The notes under the pieces are model-generated. The model was not told the origin of the DNA. It saw only the letters and a program-made list of their open reading frames with translations, and ran no database searches. From Alicyclobacillus sp. ALC3 (lineage in GTDB: Bacteria > Bacillota > Bacilli > Alicyclobacillales > Alicyclobacillaceae): DNA of 64,000 nucleotides. Both the position numbers and the translations under genes were made by a program. Of this stretch, positions 62,483-64,000 are shown piece by piece. The DNA is taken from contig NZ_CP066784.1 in assembly GCF_028751195.1 (NCBI RefSeq), positions 2,728,001-2,792,000 on the forward strand. Reading direction: 5' to 3'. Each line of letters starts with the position of its first letter. Within the stretch, counting starts at the first letter, position 1.

Positions 62483-63616
62483 ATGAACCTGTCCAAATAT
62501 AGAGATGAATTCCCGTTGTTAAAGGACAAAATCCACTTGGGAAACTGCTCGCAATCGCCTCAAGCGAAGCGGGTTCTCGCCGCGATGAACGAATACCTGG
62601 ATAACTGGAGATACGTCGGTATGGATTGGGACTTTTGGGTGGCGGGGGTCGAACAGGCCAAAGCTTCGTTTGCCCGGCTGATCAATGCGGATGTCGATGA
62701 GGTCGCTGTCTTGAGTTCTGTGTCGGATTGTGTCTCGATGATTGCCTCATGTTTTCCACTCGAAGGGAAACGTCACGTCGTGACGACGGTGGATGAATTC
62801 CCAACCGTCGGTCACGTTTGGCGGGCCAATCAAAGCACGGGTGAACTGACGGTTGACTTCGTTGCGTCTGAAGACCACTTTTACGGAGAAAACCTTGCGC
62901 CCTATTTTAAGAACGACACGGCTCTCCTGTCCATTCACCACGTCGCCTATAATTTCGGTGCCAAACAGGACATTGCCGCTCTTGCGAAACTGGCGCATGC
63001 GCACAACGCCTACATCTTCGTGGATGCCTATCAAGCCGCTGGCACGACACCAATTGATGTGAAAGAAATGGACATCGACATGCTTGCTTCTGGAAACTTG
63101 AAGTACCTTCTCGGCATCCCGGGCATCGCGTTTCTGTACGTTCGCCGCGAAGTGGCCGAGAAGATGTTCCCTCGAAACACCGGCTGGTTTGGTCGGGTGA
63201 ACCCCTTCTACTTCAATGCCAATCACATCGATTACGCGGAGGGCGCAAAGCGCTTTAATACCGGTACGGGTCCCATCCTCGCGGCATTTGCTGCGCGCGG
63301 GGGCATGGACTTCATTCTCGAGGTCGGTGTAGACGCCATCGAGCAGCGGATTGAGGAACTCTCCGCGTTCACAATGGACGCGGCGCACGCTCGTGGATTA
63401 CAGGTCATGAGTCCGCGTGATCCAAAGAAAAAAGGAGCCAGTACAGCCATTTGGGTCGGCGATTCTCACGCCGTGGAACAGCACTTGATGGAGCAAAACA
63501 TCATCGCTTCCGCGCGCGGAGATGTGATTCGGATTGCGCCCCATTTCTTCACGTTGGAGACCGAAATTGACCAAGCCGTGGCTGCCGTTGCGCAGTGGGT
63601 CGACGAGCAACCATGA
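62483..63616 (+). CDS. Class V aminotransferase-family PLP enzyme (377 aa)
   Basis: ATG at 62483 is preceded by AAGGAGG (62464-62470); upstream frame sequence lacks a ribosome binding site. The fold-type I, class V pattern is visible: EVAVLSSVSDCVSMIASCF (PLP phosphate region), YNFGAKQDIAALAKLAHAHN, the Asp binding the PLP pyridine in IFVDAYQAAGTTPIDV, and the Schiff-base lysine in DMLASGNLKYLLGIPGIAFL. The length suits kynureninase/cysteine-desulfurase-like proteins. Neighbours do not reveal the substrate. It could be an aminotransferase, lyase or desulfurase. Confidence 0.85.
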   Translation: MNLSKYRDEFPLLKDKIHLGNCSQSPQAKRVLAAMNEYLDNWRYVGMDWDFWVAGVEQAKASFARLINADVDEVAVLSSVSDCVSMIASCFPLEGKRHVVTTVDEFPTVGHVWRANQSTGELTVDFVASEDHFYGENLAPYFKNDTALLSIHHVAYNFGAKQDIAALAKLAHAHNAYIFVDAYQAAGTTPIDVKEMDIDMLASGNLKYLLGIPGIAFLYVRREVAEKMFPRNTGWFGRVNPFYFNANHIDYAEGAKRFNTGTGPILAAFAARGGMDFILEVGVDAIEQRIEELSAFTMDAAHARGLQVMSPRDPKKKGASTAIWVGDSHAVEQHLMEQNIIASARGDVIRIAPHFFTLETEIDQAVAAVAQWVDEQP

Positions 63617-63689
63617 ACCAAGGAAGAAAGGGGAAACCAAGGAAGGGCCGAAAGCATAGGTGAGAGTAGGATGGCTGGAGGCTTGCGGA

Positions 63690-64000
63690 GTGAAACAAGA
63701 TGATGAACCGCGTCGGCTGAAACTTCTATTGCACTGCCTTGCTGAATGGGTCGAACCACACATTATCGAGGGAGGTCGGGATTACTACGAGTTTGACTAT
63801 GTTCTGAGACTGGAAGTTGAGGGAGACGCCATTCATGCATTGGTTCGAGGCAGTCAGGGGCCGTATAACACGACCGTAAACCTCGCTGATTTTAGCAAGA
63901 GTGAGTGTGACTGCCCGTATGAGGACTACTGCAAACATATGGTTGCGGTGGTCTATGCTGCTGCCCAGCATGACAAGGACATTGTTACCGACGAAAAGTC
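63690..64000 (+). CDS. SWIM zinc-finger protein, N-terminal part (3' truncated by window)
   Basis: GTG at 63690 has GGAGG (63677-63681) 8 bp upstream. The 103 visible residues begin KQDDEPRRLKLLLHCLAEWV and include YNTTVNLADFSKSECDCPYE followed by DYCKHMVAVVYAAAQ. The C-x-C...C-x-H arrangement is the SWIM zinc-finger signature, placed here at about residues 79-90 after a short beta-rich segment. Such an N-terminal SWIM domain is common in SNF2-type helicases and related Firmicute proteins. The rest lies outside the window, so no catalytic domain can be assigned. Confidence 0.8.
   Translation, partial: MKQDDEPRRLKLLLHCLAEWVEPHIIEGGRDYYEFDYVLRLEVEGDAIHALVRGSQGPYNTTVNLADFSKSECDCPYEDYCKHMVAVVYAAAQHDKDIVTDEK

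Overview
The window looks like chromosomal DNA of a high-G+C, Gram-positive, Alicyclobacillus-like Firmicute. This is inferred from strong AGGAGG-type ribosome binding sites, frequent TTG/GTG starts, sigma-A-like promoters, a class S11 D-Ala-D-Ala carboxypeptidase and a Firmicute-style Tad/Flp pilus locus. No rRNA or tRNA gene and no CRISPR array was recognised.

Positions 1-38,300 are an accessory region built from repeated cassettes. It carries one truncated and five complete members of a secreted giant-protein family (ends at 1135, 7211, 20417, 28189, 32771, 37114) plus a broken C-terminal fragment near 14.7 kb. Each full member has a TTG start, a signal peptide, GLUG-like repeats, putative-Ig (He_PIG-like) repeats and two C-terminal stalk (copper-amine-oxidase-N-like) repeats. 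Nearly every member is followed by the same terminator hairpin. Between the genes lie six arrays of an exactly 42-bp unit, about 90 units in all, centred on a palindrome (GCTATGTG...CACATAGC). Each array sits next to a conserved module that usually ends in a decayed stalk-gene tail and a second copy of the terminator, followed by a small dispersed TGTCGCT...AGCGACA hairpin element. A minus-strand surface-glycan operon (GT2, UDP-galactopyranose mutase, sulfotransferase-like), an ISAzo13-like remnant and a broken toxin-antitoxin pair interrupt the region at 8.7-14.6 kb.

At 38.35-41.3 kb a tandem array of about 145-bp hairpin units is split by a complete IS66-family element with an 18-bp terminal inverted repeat and an 8-bp target duplication. 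It encodes a DUF4338 (DruA-like) protein translationally coupled to the transposase. Next come a glycosyltransferase-TPR protein, an alpha/beta hydrolase, a 1-kb noncoding array of TGTCA-N3-TGACA palindromes, and a D,D-carboxypeptidase.

From 46.8 to 57.5 kb is a Tad/Flp pilus locus: a decayed TadG relic, an orphan receiver protein, a TadG-like protein, TadE, Flp pilin, CpaB, two TadZ/CpaE-like ATPases, TadA, TadB and TadC. The final 6.5 kb holds a polytopic membrane protein, a small membrane protein, an acyltransferase-3, a class V aminotransferase-like protein and the start of a SWIM zinc-finger gene that runs off the window.

The most unusual feature is the coupling of variable giant surface-protein genes to strictly phased 42-bp palindrome arrays. 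Visible mosaicism between gene copies points to recombination among the cassettes. The function of the arrays is unknown.
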